A stretch of DNA of 64,000 nt from Lentzea atacamensis (GTDB lineage: Bacteria > Actinomycetota > Actinomycetes > Mycobacteriales > Pseudonocardiaceae). The notes under the pieces are model-generated. The model was given only the letters and a program-made list of their open reading frames with translations. It ran no database searches and was not told the DNA's origin. The position numbers were made by a program, and so were the translations under genes. This document shows positions 9,191 to 17,409 of the stretch, one piece after another. Numbering within the stretch: position 1 is the first letter of the stretch; each line of letters opens with the position of its first letter. The stretch is from positions 186,001 to 250,000 of the forward strand of contig NZ_QLTT01000003.1 in assembly GCF_003269295.1 (NCBI RefSeq). The letters are read 5' to 3'.

Positions 9191-11402
9191 ACTCCGCCCG
9201 GCGCAGGTCCTTCGAGCTCGGACCGACCAGGAGGACGAACTCGCCGGGCTCGACCACGCGGCAGCCGTGCTGGTCGACGATCGTGCAGGCGGCGACCGGG
9301 AGCTCGAGCTCGACCGTCGTGGTCTCGCCGGGCCCCAGGTCGACCTGCTTGAACGTCTTGAGCTCCTTGTCCGCCCAGCTGACAGACGTGACGGCGTCGC
9401 TCACGTAGACCTGAACGGTCTCGCGGGCGGGCCGGGTGCCGGTGTTGGTCAGCGTGATCGAGGCCTGCACCGTCTCGTCCGGCCGCAGCACCGCCGTCTC
9501 CACGTGCAGGTCGCCGTACTCGACCGTCGTGTACGACAGGCCCTCGCCGAACGCGAACGCCGGCTCCTGGGTGAGGTCGGCGTAGCGGGAGCCGTGCTGG
9601 CCGCGGATCTGGTTGTAGTAGGTCGGCTGCTGCCCGGCGTGCGCCGCGAACGAGATCGGCAGGCGGCCGCTCGGTTCGATCAGGCCGTGCAGCAGCTCGG
9701 CGATCGCGCGGCCGCCCTGCATGCCGGGGTTGGCGACCCACAGCAGCGCGGCGGCGTTGCGCGCCGAGTCCGGCAGCACCAGCGGCTTGGACGCGAGGAG
9801 CACGACGATCAGCGGCTTGCCCGTCTCGGCGAGCGCGTCCAGCAGGGCGATCTGGCCGCCGATCAGGTCGAGCGTGGCGGTGGACCGGCCCTCGCCGACG
9901 AGTTCGATGCGGTCACCGACAACGGCGACCACGTAGTCGGCTGCTTCCGCCGCCGCGACGGCTTCCGCGATCAGGTTCGCGTCCGGCGGGCACGGCTGGA
10001 CGATGTGCGGACGCGGCTGGCCGTCCGGGAAGGTCTCGCCTTCCGGGTCCGGTTCGAGCGTCAGGATGTCGGCACCGCGCGCGTACGTGACCTCCTGCGA
10101 GGAGAGCTCGCGCAGGCCGTCGAGCACCGTGGTGATCATGTCGCGCGGCTGGCCGTCAGGCAGCCAGTCGGCCTGGCCGGAGGAGCCGGCCCAGTCACCG
10201 AGCTGGGTCTGCGCGTCGTCGGCGAGCGGGCCGACGACGGCGATCCTGCCCTTCTGCAACGGAAGCACGCCCTCGTTGCGCAGCAGCACCAGTGACCGTC
10301 GCGCGACCTGAAGGTTCAACGCCGCGTGGTCGTCGTGGTTGATGATGACCCGCTGGCGCTCGGTGTCCGGCCTGCGCGGGTTCTCGAACAGGCCCAGGTC
10401 GAACTTGAGCGTCAGGATGCGGGTGACGGCCTGGTCGAGGTCCTTCTCGTCGAGCAGCCCGTCCTCGACGGCCTGCAGCGCGCCCTCGAAGAACTGCGGG
10501 GTCGTCATGATCATGTCGTTGCCGGCCCGGACGGCGGCCGCGGCTGCGTGGGCGTGGTCGGGCTGCAGCTTCTGCTCCCAGACCATGCGGCCGACGTTGT
10601 CCCAGTCGGTGACCAACGTGCCCTTGTAGCCCCACTCGCCGCGCAGGACCTCGTCCAGCAGCCACGAGTTGACCGTGATCGGCACACCGTCGGTGGTCTG
10701 GTAGCCGAGCATGAACGTCGCGCAGCCCTCTTTCGCGACCCGTTCGAACGGCGGCAGGAACCACGACCGGAGCTTGCGCCGCGACAGGTCGGCCTCGCTC
10801 GCGTCACGGCCACCCTGCGTCTCGGAGTAGCCGGCGAAGTGCTTGGCGGTCGCGAGGATCGCCGTCGGGTCCGCCAGCCCGTCGCCCTGGTAGCCCCTGA
10901 CCATGGCCGCCGCCAGCTCACCGATCAGCACGGGATCCTCGCCGAACGTCTCGTCGACGCGGCCCCAGCGCAGGTCCCGCGCGATGCACAGGACCGGCGA
11001 GAACGTCCAGTGCACTCCGGTCGCCGCCGCCTCGACGGCGGTGACCCGCGCAACCTGCTCGACCAGGCTCGGGTCCCACGTCGCGGCCATGCCGAGCTGG
11101 GTCGGGAAGATCGTGGCGCCCTCGTGGAACGAGTGGCCGTGGATGCAGTCCTCTGCGATGAGCAGCGGGATCTTGAGCCGCGTCTGCGTGGTGAGGTCGT
11201 GCGCGCGCAGCACCCGTTCCGGCGAGGTGTGCAGGATCGAGCCGACGTGCTTGCGCAGCACGTGGTCGTCCAGGTCCTCCCTCGAGTCCAGCTGCATCAT
11301 CTGGCCGACCTTCTCGGGCAGCGTCATGCGGCCCAGGAGGTCGGCGACCCGTGTCGCGGTGGGCAGCGTGGCGTCGAGGTAGGGCACGTCGTCGCGATCC
11401 AT
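9168..11402 (-). CDS. Glycoside hydrolase family 3 beta-glucosidase
   Basis: A 744-residue GH3 enzyme without signal peptide, so it acts on imported oligosaccharides such as cellobiose. Domain order is GH3 N-terminal barrel, GH3 C-terminal domain and a fibronectin-III-like tail (about 640-744). The catalytic nucleophile is Asp266 in LVTDWDNV; the likely acid/base lies in the C-terminal domain around ELVGEGRST. The AKHFAGYSE and RDLRWGRVDETFGEDP motifs are typical. It is monocistronic and convergent with the PKS operon. A CebR-like operator and two palindromes lie within 95 bases upstream, consistent with LacI-family control by a sugar. Substrate could also be a xylo- or gluco-oligosaccharide. 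Confidence 0.93.
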   Translation of the reverse strand: MDRDDVPYLDATLPTATRVADLLGRMTLPEKVGQMMQLDSREDLDDHVLRKHVGSILHTSPERVLRAHDLTTQTRLKIPLLIAEDCIHGHSFHEGATIFPTQLGMAATWDPSLVEQVARVTAVEAAATGVHWTFSPVLCIARDLRWGRVDETFGEDPVLIGELAAAMVRGYQGDGLADPTAILATAKHFAGYSETQGGRDASEADLSRRKLRSWFLPPFERVAKEGCATFMLGYQTTDGVPITVNSWLLDEVLRGEWGYKGTLVTDWDNVGRMVWEQKLQPDHAHAAAAAVRAGNDMIMTTPQFFEGALQAVEDGLLDEKDLDQAVTRILTLKFDLGLFENPRRPDTERQRVIINHDDHAALNLQVARRSLVLLRNEGVLPLQKGRIAVVGPLADDAQTQLGDWAGSSGQADWLPDGQPRDMITTVLDGLRELSSQEVTYARGADILTLEPDPEGETFPDGQPRPHIVQPCPPDANLIAEAVAAAEAADYVVAVVGDRIELVGEGRSTATLDLIGGQIALLDALAETGKPLIVVLLASKPLVLPDSARNAAALLWVANPGMQGGRAIAELLHGLIEPSGRLPISFAAHAGQQPTYYNQIRGQHGSRYADLTQEPAFAFGEGLSYTTVEYGDLHVETAVLRPDETVQASITLTNTGTRPARETVQVYVSDAVTSVSWADKELKTFKQVDLGPGETTTVELELPVAACTIVDQHGCRVVEPGEFVLLVGPSSKDLRRAEFTVKPQF

Positions 11403-11439
11403 GTGGTCTCCGGGAGGGCTCGTGCGGCGGCAGCGTCTG

Positions 11440-11453
11440 TGGGAGCGCTCTCA
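11440..11453. promoter_or_regulatory. CebR-like (LacI-family) operator upstream of the GH3 gene
   Basis: TGGGAGCGCTCTCA matches 13 of 14 positions of the known streptomycete CebR box TGGGAGCGCTCCCA. It lies 38 bases upstream of the beta-glucosidase start, where a repressor would block transcription. No LacI-family gene is in the window, so the regulator must be encoded elsewhere. Confidence 0.65.
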
Positions 11454-11465
11454 CAATGTCTAGCC

Positions 11466-11493
11466 GAAACCGGTTCCGCGCGAAACCGGTTTC
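11466..11493. promoter_or_regulatory. Two GAAACCGGTTYC palindromes 16 bp apart
   Basis: GAAACCGGTTCC at 11466-11477 is near-palindromic and GAAACCGGTTTC at 11482-11493 is perfect. The centres are 16 bases apart. Central CCGG/CG palindromes of this type are typical LacI-family sites. Together with the adjacent CebR-like box they suggest two different LacI-type inputs on the GH3 promoter (inference). Confidence 0.5.
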
Positions 11494-11539
11494 CCGGATT
11501 CCGGTACAAACGAATCGGTCGAGCTGCCCGAACGCGACA

Positions 11540-11567
11540 AACCGGCTGCCCGTCCGGACAGCCGGTT
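11540..11567 (-). terminator. Stem-loop after the lipoprotein gene
   Basis: Arms AACCGGCTGCCCG and CGGACAGCCGGTT can pair over about 12 bases with one mismatch. It lies about 170 bases downstream of the minus-strand operon ending at 11733 and has no T-run. The rest of 11568-11732 has no gene; it holds a perfect 14-bp palindrome GCCGGAATTCCGGC at 11602-11615 and a distant 9-bp inverted repeat (TGAGCGTGA at 11581, TCACGCTCA at 11650). Confidence 0.4.
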
Positions 11568-11732
11568 CCAGTGTGTGGCCTGAGCGTGACGCCTTGTCAG
11601 CGCCGGAATTCCGGCCTAGTGGCGTGACCCGGAACGTCGGCTGGGTGATTCACGCTCAGCAGGGCACCTCGCGGCACCACGATGCACCCGTCTCACCGCG
11701 AATTCGCCCGGCAACGTTCCGGGCCACGCCGA

Positions 11733-12233
11733 CTAGCGCGCGGCCTTGGTGCCGTTCGGCGCGATCGCGAACCAGCGGCCGTCGATCCCGTGCCCCTTCG
11801 CGTCACCCGCCTGCTCGTCGTCGACGTACCGGTGGACCGGGTGGCCGCCGAGGGTGACCTGCTCTGTGCCGTCAGGTCGTTTCACCGTGCCGAGCAACGC
11901 CTTGTCGAGCGCCGGGGCGTCGAACTGACCGCCCTTCGCGAGCAGCGGCGGCCACACGAGGGTGCACTCGGGTTCGAGGCAGGTCGGCTTGGGCGGGTCG
12001 GTGCTGTCCTGGGTGTTGAGGTAGAGCGTGTAGTGCTCGCGGTCGGCGACGACGGGGCCGACCGCGGGCGACTGTTCCACCTGCAGTTTCGCGATGTCAC
12101 CCGGCAGCACGGGGGTCGGGCCGGCGACGGGGCCGGCGGCGGCCTCCAGTTGCTCGAGGGTGGCGGTCTCCTCGGGCTCTGCCGAGCAGGCGGCGAGGAG
12201 CAGGGTCAGCACGAGAAGGGCGAATCGGCTCAC
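11733..12233 (-). CDS. Secreted YxFxxD-type lipoprotein (COG4315-like)
   Basis: A 166-residue lipoprotein. The N-terminal signal ends in a lipobox LLAAC with Cys16 as the lipidated residue. The body carries the repeats of the COG4315/Lipoprotein_15 family: YTLYLNTQDS followed by a CTLVWPPLL segment, and later HPVHRYVDDEQAGDAKG. The family is widespread in actinobacteria, is anchored outside the membrane and has no firm biochemical role; association with redox proteins is often seen. Last gene of a three-gene minus-strand set, 34 bases after the Kelch gene. GTG start; no strong ribosome binding site is visible, so coupling to the upstream gene is likely. Confidence 0.82.
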   Translation of the reverse strand: MSRFALLVLTLLLAACSAEPEETATLEQLEAAAGPVAGPTPVLPGDIAKLQVEQSPAVGPVVADREHYTLYLNTQDSTDPPKPTCLEPECTLVWPPLLAKGGQFDAPALDKALLGTVKRPDGTEQVTLGGHPVHRYVDDEQAGDAKGHGIDGRWFAIAPNGTKAAR

Positions 12234-12267
12234 GCCAGGGAACTACGGACAGCGGGCCCGGCGCGGT

Positions 12268-13308
12268 TCAGCGCGGTCGGTAGGCGTCGTTGACGTCCAT
12301 CGGCGCGCCGCCGCCGCGGTTGCCGCCGCCGGGGATGTGGATCGTGTCGCCGACGCCGACGGCCGCGGTGCCGTGGCGGGGGATCGGCATGGGCGCGAGC
12401 TTCTCCCAGCGGTTGCGACGGGTGTCGTAGGCCTCGGTCTCGCTGAAGACGGTGTTCACGCCGTTGACGACCTTGCCCTCGCCGCCGAACGTGTAGATCT
12501 TCGTGCCGACGACGGCCGACGCGATGCCACCGCGCGGCGTCGGCATCGGAGCCCGCTCGGTCCACCTGCCACCGGCGAACGCGTAGACGGTGTCACGCAC
12601 GTTGATCTGGCCGCGGTCCCGGCCACCCAGGACGTAGAACGTGCCGCCGACGAACGCGCCGCCGACGTGGTCACGGGCCTCGGGAAGGGACGGCAGGGTC
12701 GTCCAGCGACGGGTGAGCACGTCGTAGGAGTGCACGTCGGCAACGGTGTCCTGCAAGCCGCCGGGGCCGGGCGTGAGGGTGCGCATGCCGCCCGCCAGGT
12801 AGACGCGCGTGCCGTGGACGCCCATGGCGGCGCTGCCTCGCTCGACGCCCTGCGGCATCGGCGGGAGAGCGGTCCAGCGGTCGGTCGCCGGGTGGTAGAC
12901 GAAGCTGTCGCCCAACGCCTGCCAGGACGCGCCGCCGGACAGTCCGCCGAGCACGTAGAGCTTGCCGCCGAGCGCGACGACGTTGGGGTGGTTCATCGGC
13001 ACCGGCAGCGGAGCCACCTTCCGCCACGTGTCGGCGCGGGTGTCGTAGACCTCGACGTCCGGGACGGTGACGACGCCGCCGCTGCCGTCCGGGCGGATGC
13101 CGCCGACCACGTACACGTGCCGGCCGATCGCGGCGACGCTGTGCTCCTGGCGTGGTCCGCCGGCGATCGGGGCCCGCTGCTGCCAGCCGTCGTCGTACAC
13201 CGGGTTGACGACTGGTGCTGTTGGGGTCGTCGGGTGGCCGGGGTGTGCGTGTGCGGTGGCGGGCAGGGTCAGCGCGGCCACGGCGGCGGTGATGATGATG
13301 CGTTTCAC
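12268..13308 (-). CDS. Secreted Kelch-repeat beta-propeller protein
   Basis: A 346-residue exported protein. A Sec signal peptide (hydrophobic core IIITAAVAALTLPATA, then AHA) is followed by six Kelch blades. Each blade has a hydrophobic-GG core: YVVGGI, YVLGGL, YLAGGM, YVLGGR, YTFGGE and HIPGGG. The six blades would close a propeller of the galactose-oxidase-like fold, but no copper-site residues or catalytic domain are apparent, so it may bind a partner or a sugar. The GTG at 13308 was chosen because GGAGG lies 6 bases upstream and the signal peptide starts there; the open frame extends much further but overlaps the aldo/keto reductase gene. Confidence 0.85.
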   Translation of the reverse strand: MKRIIITAAVAALTLPATAHAHPGHPTTPTAPVVNPVYDDGWQQRAPIAGGPRQEHSVAAIGRHVYVVGGIRPDGSGGVVTVPDVEVYDTRADTWRKVAPLPVPMNHPNVVALGGKLYVLGGLSGGASWQALGDSFVYHPATDRWTALPPMPQGVERGSAAMGVHGTRVYLAGGMRTLTPGPGGLQDTVADVHSYDVLTRRWTTLPSLPEARDHVGGAFVGGTFYVLGGRDRGQINVRDTVYAFAGGRWTERAPMPTPRGGIASAVVGTKIYTFGGEGKVVNGVNTVFSETEAYDTRRNRWEKLAPMPIPRHGTAAVGVGDTIHIPGGGNRGGGAPMDVNDAYRPR

Positions 13309-13322
13309 GGGATTCCTCCAGT

Positions 13323-14333
13323 TCACAGACGGACGAGGCCGTCGAAGGTCTTGCCGGGGTACCAGGGAGTGGTGAGCAGGTCGGCGAAGCCGGGGACGGC
13401 TTCCAGGTGCCGGACCATCCGGTCGCGCAGGCGCTGATCGGGCAACGGACCGCGCAGCGCGCCGAGGTTGTCGACGACGTGATCGGGGTTGGTGGTGGCC
13501 GGCAACGCGCACGTCACGGCGGGATGCCCGATCACCCACTTCAGGAAGAACTGCGCCCATGACGTGGCGCCGATCTCGGCGGCGAACCCGGGAAGCTGCT
13601 GGTTGCGCACCAGGTGGTGCAACCGGGCCTTCTCGAGCGGCATGTTGACGAGCACCGCCGTGCCCTTGTCGGCAGCCAGCGGCAGCAGCCGTTGCCCGGC
13701 CGCACGGTTGCGGATCGAGTAGGAGACCTGCACGAAGTCGAGGTCGCCGTCTCGGACGTACCGCTCCAGGAACGGCAGGTACGCCGGGTCGTGGTGGGTG
13801 ACGCCGAGATAGCGGATGCGGCCCTCTCGTTTCCAGGTCCGCAGCACGGGCAGGATCGCGTCGGCGTTGACGAGGCTGTGCACTTGCATGACGTCGATCT
13901 GCGTGCGCCACACGCGGGTGAGCGACTGCTCGAACTGGCGGCGCACCTGGCTGTCGTCGCCGAGGTACTCACCGGTGGCCCAGGCCTTGTCGGCGATGAA
14001 GAGGTCGAGGCCGTTGCCGAAGTCGCCGACCGTGACCTCGGACAGCCCGTACAACGGCGAGGTGTCCACCACGCGGCCGCCACCTGCGTGGAACCGGTGC
14101 AGCACCTCACGCAGGTGGTCGCGAGGTGCGCCCGGCTTCTTGTCGAACGTCATGAACGTGCCGAGCCCGATCGCGGGCACCTCCTCGCCGGTGCGCGGGA
14201 TGCGCCGGGTGATCACGGGCTGTTGCGTGGCCTTCTGGGCGGATTCCTGGGCGGACGCGGTGCGGGCGGCGGTGCCGAACAGGGCTGCCGCGCCACTCGC
14301 CTGCAAAACCGCACGCCGGGACAACGGGGACAT
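13323..14333 (-). CDS. TAT-exported aldo/keto reductase
   Basis: A 336-residue aldo/keto reductase with a twin-arginine signal (SRRAVLQ, then a hydrophobic stretch to about residue 28). The AKR catalytic tetrad is complete: Asp90, Tyr95, Lys116 and His152. Such enzymes reduce aldehydes or ketones with NADPH, yet the TAT signal places it outside the cytoplasm, presumably exported folded with its cofactor as in glucose-fructose oxidoreductase. First gene of the AKR-Kelch-lipoprotein set, 14 bases before the Kelch gene, with GGAGGG before the ATG. Divergent from a TetR gene that probably represses it. Confidence 0.87.
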   Translation of the reverse strand: MSPLSRRAVLQASGAAALFGTAARTASAQESAQKATQQPVITRRIPRTGEEVPAIGLGTFMTFDKKPGAPRDHLREVLHRFHAGGGRVVDTSPLYGLSEVTVGDFGNGLDLFIADKAWATGEYLGDDSQVRRQFEQSLTRVWRTQIDVMQVHSLVNADAILPVLRTWKREGRIRYLGVTHHDPAYLPFLERYVRDGDLDFVQVSYSIRNRAAGQRLLPLAADKGTAVLVNMPLEKARLHHLVRNQQLPGFAAEIGATSWAQFFLKWVIGHPAVTCALPATTNPDHVVDNLGALRGPLPDQRLRDRMVRHLEAVPGFADLLTTPWYPGKTFDGLVRL

Positions 14334-14352
14334 CGGCCCTCCGGGGGTATCG

Positions 14353-14385
14353 GTGTTAGCGTGTATTCCTTATCGACGCTAACAC
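14353..14385. promoter_or_regulatory. Inverted-repeat operator between AKR and TetR genes
   Basis: GTGTTAGCGT at 14353-14362 and its exact complement ACGCTAACAC at 14376-14385 form a perfect 10-bp inverted repeat with a 13-base spacer. It lies in the divergent promoter region, 20 bases from the AKR start. This is the expected site for the adjacent TetR-family protein. Confidence 0.65.
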
Positions 14386-14412
14386 GAAGCATGTAACGGT
14401 GACAATGCCTGG

Positions 14413-14427
14413 TATAGTGCGGTTATA
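14413..14427 (+). promoter_or_regulatory. TATAGT -10 box of a probable leaderless tetR transcript
   Basis: TATAGT at 14413-14418 ends 8 bases before the ATG at 14427. No ribosome binding site precedes that ATG. Transcription would begin at or within two bases of the start codon, as in many actinobacterial leaderless mRNAs. The -35 region is weak. Confidence 0.45.
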
Positions 14428-15140
14428 TGAGCAGGGAGCGGATCCTGGCCGCGGCAATCGAGCTGGTCGACGCGGTGGGCGTGGAGGGCATGTCGATCCG
14501 TGACGTGTGCGCCGCCGCCGGCGTCACTCCGCCGACCGTCTACCACTACTTCGGCGACAAGAAGGGGCTGCTCGACGCCGTGGTCGCGGCGGGCTTCGAG
14601 CGCTACCTGCAGGAGAAACGGGAGCGTGCCGAGTCCGCCGATCCGGTCGAGGACCTGCGCAGGGGCTGGGACGGGCACGTCGAGTTCGGCCTGCGCAACC
14701 CGGCCCTGTACGGACTCATGTACGGCGGCGCGCGGACTTCTCAGCACCCGGCCGCGGCGGAGGGTGAACGAATCCTGCGCCGCATCGTCACGCGGATCGG
14801 CGAGGCGGGGTTGCTGACGATGCCGGTGGACGACGCCGTGCAGACCATCCACGCGGCCACTGTCGGGGCCACGATCCTGCTGATCACGAATCCCAGCGCG
14901 GCCGGACTGTCCGCGCGGACCAGGGAAGCGGTGCTCGGCTCGGTGCTCGTCACGGGGCTGGCGAAGACCGATCTGGCCTCCGCCGCCGACTCCCTGCTGG
15001 TGCAGCTGGGCCGTGGTGACGTGCCGCTGACGCCGGGGGAGCTCGCGATCCTGCGGGAGTTGCTGGTCAAGCTCGGTGGATCAGGGGAGGGCCAGTCGCA
15101 GGAAGTGGGCGACCAGGAAGAGCGCGGGCACGAGCAGTAG
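14427..15140 (+). CDS. TetR-family transcriptional repressor of the exported AKR set
   Basis: A 237-residue TetR regulator. The N-terminal helix-turn-helix is clear (IRDVCAAAGVTPPTVYHYFGDKKGLL, split here as IRDVCAAAGVTP and TVYHYFGDKKGLL). The ligand-binding domain (about 60-220) is of the WHG/TetR_C_33-like type by its GLRNPALYGLMYGG segment. Divergent from the AKR gene with a perfect inverted repeat in between, so it likely represses both. The last 16 residues are Gly/Glu/Gln-rich and run into a decayed region, so the original C-terminus may have been altered by the rearrangement there. Confidence 0.85.
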   Translation: MSRERILAAAIELVDAVGVEGMSIRDVCAAAGVTPPTVYHYFGDKKGLLDAVVAAGFERYLQEKRERAESADPVEDLRRGWDGHVEFGLRNPALYGLMYGGARTSQHPAAAEGERILRRIVTRIGEAGLLTMPVDDAVQTIHAATVGATILLITNPSAAGLSARTREAVLGSVLVTGLAKTDLASAADSLLVQLGRGDVPLTPGELAILRELLVKLGGSGEGQSQEVGDQEERGHEQ

Positions 15141-15159
15141 CACCTTGCGTACACCGCGA

Positions 15160-15640
15160 GCAGGTGGCTGTTGGTCCGCATCCCCATCGCCCGCCTGCGC
15201 GCCCCGATCGACCGCAACGCTTCCTGCCTCGCGCGGGCCACGGGGCGGGCCGGGCGAGCGGCTGCCGCACCTCGGCGCGGCGCGGTTCTACCTGCCAGGT
15301 GACGACTGGCAGTCCGGTGTCCTGCGGCTGATGGAGCTGTCCCAGCTCATCGTGTTGCGGCTCGGCGAAGGTGAAGGGGTGTGGTGGGAGGTCGACCAGG
15401 CGGTGGCCGGGCAGCCGCCGGGCAAGCTCGTCCTGCTGATCCCGGCGACCGGCCGGACCTCACCGAACGGCTGGACGCCCACCTTCCGGTCCCCGCCGGG
15501 ATCAAGGACGCGATCCCCGGCCGGTGGACGTCCGCGGTGGTCGTCTTCAGGGAGGACCGGACTCCGGTCGTGCAGCCGGTCGGGCCGTTTCCCGGCGAGA
15601 AGAACCGGTACGGCTCCACGGTTTTCTACTGGTTGAACCG
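15160..15640 (+). pseudogene. Frameshifted remnant of an unidentified protein gene
   Basis: Protein-like sequence is split between frames. One frame around 15260-15445 reads HLGAARFYLPGDDWQ and later GEGVWWEVDQAVAG, then becomes Arg/Ser/Pro-rich noise. The good sequence continues in another frame at about 15450-15640 (LTERLDAHLPVPAGIKDA, then AVVVFREDRT). A third frame near 15170-15235 gives RIPIARLRAPIDRN, which may be its upstream part. At least one frameshift lies near 15445. The family was not identified; the segments recall cytoplasmic parts of actinobacterial membrane proteins. Confidence 0.55.
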
Positions 15641-15795
15641 GTGTTCAGGGCGGCGACGAAGGCGGCGTACTGGGCGGGGGCTTCTCGGAACGCGTTGCGT
15701 TCGCGCAGGTCTTGGCCCGCGGTGATCGCCAGGATCAGGGCCACGTAGCCGACCACGGCTGCTGCCGCTGTGACGAGCCTGGTCGCCGTGCGCAC
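15547..15795 (-). CDS. Small membrane protein or gene fragment
   Basis: The first 55 residues look like a real protein: one membrane helix (LVTAAAAVVGYVALILAITA) then an amphipathic segment QDLRERNAFREAPAQYAAF. The last 30 residues are antisense to the convergent remnant and are Arg/Ser-rich, so the gene is probably cut off near 15640. GTG start without a convincing ribosome binding site. Function unknown; it could be noise. Confidence 0.3.
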   Translation of the reverse strand: MRTATRLVTAAAAVVGYVALILAITAGQDLRERNAFREAPAQYAAFVAALNTGSTSRKPWSRTGSSRRETARPAARPESGPP

Positions 15796-15868
15796 GGTGC
15801 CATCTGATCACGGTCGCTGGGGCTGTCGGGCCGGTTCGGTGGTGGGGTCGCCCGAACCGGGCAGCGGG

Positions 15869-16486
15869 CTACGGCCGCGTGATCGCGGCCAGCATCAGCT
15901 CCCGGATCTCCGCGGCGATCTCGTCGATCGCCAGCGGCGGCTCGTGCGCCTGCCACTCCCGCAGCAGCCCGGTGATCGCCCCGACCAGCGCGATCGCCGT
16001 GAGCCGGTACGACCTCTGCGGCGCCACCCCGGCCGCCGCCGCGCGCAGGGCCTCGGACTCGATGAACTGCGCCCACGTGTTCACCCATCGCACGTGCTGC
16101 TGCTCGATCTCCGCGTTCACCCCCACGGCCTCCACGTAGTTGAGGCGCGGCGCACGGGGGTCGGCGGTCACGGTGCCGACGAACACGTCCAGCAGCTTGG
16201 TGATCCTGGTGCGCACGTCGGCGGTTTCCAGCGAGGTCAGCGCGGTGCGGACCTCGTTGAACGCCGTGGCGTTGATCAGGTCGTGCAGCTCGCGCAGCAG
16301 GTCTTCCTTGGAGCCGAACTCCTCGTAGAAGTTGCGGGTGGAGACGCCGGCCTCCGTGCAGAGTTCGGTGATCTTGGTGGTGGCGAAGCCCGTGGTGGTG
16401 AAGAGGGCCAGGCCGGCCTGCAGCAACCGGGACCTGCGCTCGGCTCTGCGCTGCTCGGGTGACACACCGCCGTAGGCACGGGCCAC
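15869..16486 (-). CDS. TetR-family transcriptional regulator
   Basis: A 205-residue TetR regulator. The DNA-binding domain has KITELCTEAGVSTRNFYEEF followed by GSKEDLL, a canonical TetR helix-turn-helix. The ligand domain is ordinary and not assignable. It stands alone between the decayed locus and a VanY-like gene on the same strand, so its target is not evident from context; no palindrome stands out in the 91 bases upstream. Confidence 0.85.
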   Translation of the reverse strand: MARAYGGVSPEQRRAERRSRLLQAGLALFTTTGFATTKITELCTEAGVSTRNFYEEFGSKEDLLRELHDLINATAFNEVRTALTSLETADVRTRITKLLDVFVGTVTADPRAPRLNYVEAVGVNAEIEQQHVRWVNTWAQFIESEALRAAAAGVAPQRSYRLTAIALVGAITGLLREWQAHEPPLAIDEIAAEIRELMLAAITRP

Positions 16487-16577
16487 TGGGAGGGCTCCAA
16501 TCCGGTAATTGTGGTTGTCAGATTACGTCGGCGCAACCTCGTGCGCACCCCAGGCGTCTAGACCTTTGCACGAGCGC

Positions 16578-17165
16578 TCAGCTGCCGGTCGCGCTCTTCT
16601 CCAGCGGGGGACAGCCTCCCGTGGCGTAGCCGGCGTTGTACTCGAAATGCCACTGCTCGTTTTCGTAACGGCGGCACCAGCCGAAGGTGCTGCCGTTTTT
16701 CTCGACCCATTTCGCCGATTCGATCGGCTGGATGTCGACTGCCAATCCGATGACGTGCATCGAACGATCCGGCGGGTTCAGCACATAGCGCGACGCGAGT
16801 TCTTCGGTGCCGAACTTCTCCACCGCGTCGTCGAACTCCTTCTGCTGTTGCTGGCGGCTGCGCTTGCCGTCGTTCAGGCAGAGCTGAACGCCCTGCTCAG
16901 AGGCCTTCGCGCGCAACGCCTGCCATGCCTGCCGCACGTGTGGAGGCAGGCCTTCCGGGGCCTCGTCGAGGTAGCGCTCGTCGATTGCGCACTTCGGTCC
17001 GTCCGGCGGGCCCGGCACTTCCTCGAGAATCGCCAGCGGCTTTCCTGGCTGGCGGTCGAACACGAGCGTCAATCTGCCCAGGTATCCCAGCACGCCGCCG
17101 GTGGAAACCACGAGGGTGATGATCAGCAGCACGCCGAACACGACGCGTCTGGAGGTCTTGGACAT
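16578..17165 (-). CDS. Membrane-anchored VanY-like M15 D,D-carboxypeptidase
   Basis: A 195-residue protein with one N-terminal membrane anchor (residues 8-30) and an extracytoplasmic M15-type peptidase domain. Zinc ligands are visible: His137 and Asp144 in SMHVIGLAVDI, and His173 in QWHFEY. A GKRSR segment near 100 corresponds to the substrate-binding region. This family trims the terminal D-alanine from peptidoglycan stem peptides. ATG at 17165 was chosen because the anchor follows directly; an upstream extension has no coding character. Four cysteines (59, 96, 164, 185) may form disulfides. Confidence 0.82.
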   Translation of the reverse strand: MSKTSRRVVFGVLLIITLVVSTGGVLGYLGRLTLVFDRQPGKPLAILEEVPGPPDGPKCAIDERYLDEAPEGLPPHVRQAWQALRAKASEQGVQLCLNDGKRSRQQQQKEFDDAVEKFGTEELASRYVLNPPDRSMHVIGLAVDIQPIESAKWVEKNGSTFGWCRRYENEQWHFEYNAGYATGGCPPLEKSATGS

Positions 17166-17409
17166 GATTTGAATAATACGTCGGCGCGCGGCGGTGTCTG
17201 TCAGCAACCCGTAACAGTCCGTCGGCAGCTGTGTCCCGGTGGACGTGGCGGGGAACACATCCGTTCGGCCCAATCACGCTTTTGGCGGAGTGCACAAATG
17301 TGATCGGTGAACAAGTGCTGGCCCCTTTCGCGGCGACGAAACATGGTGGCAACATCTGCGGCGGCCGAGAACCGGCCCGTTTTTGTGAGGTCTCAGGAGG
17401 ACCGCTTTC

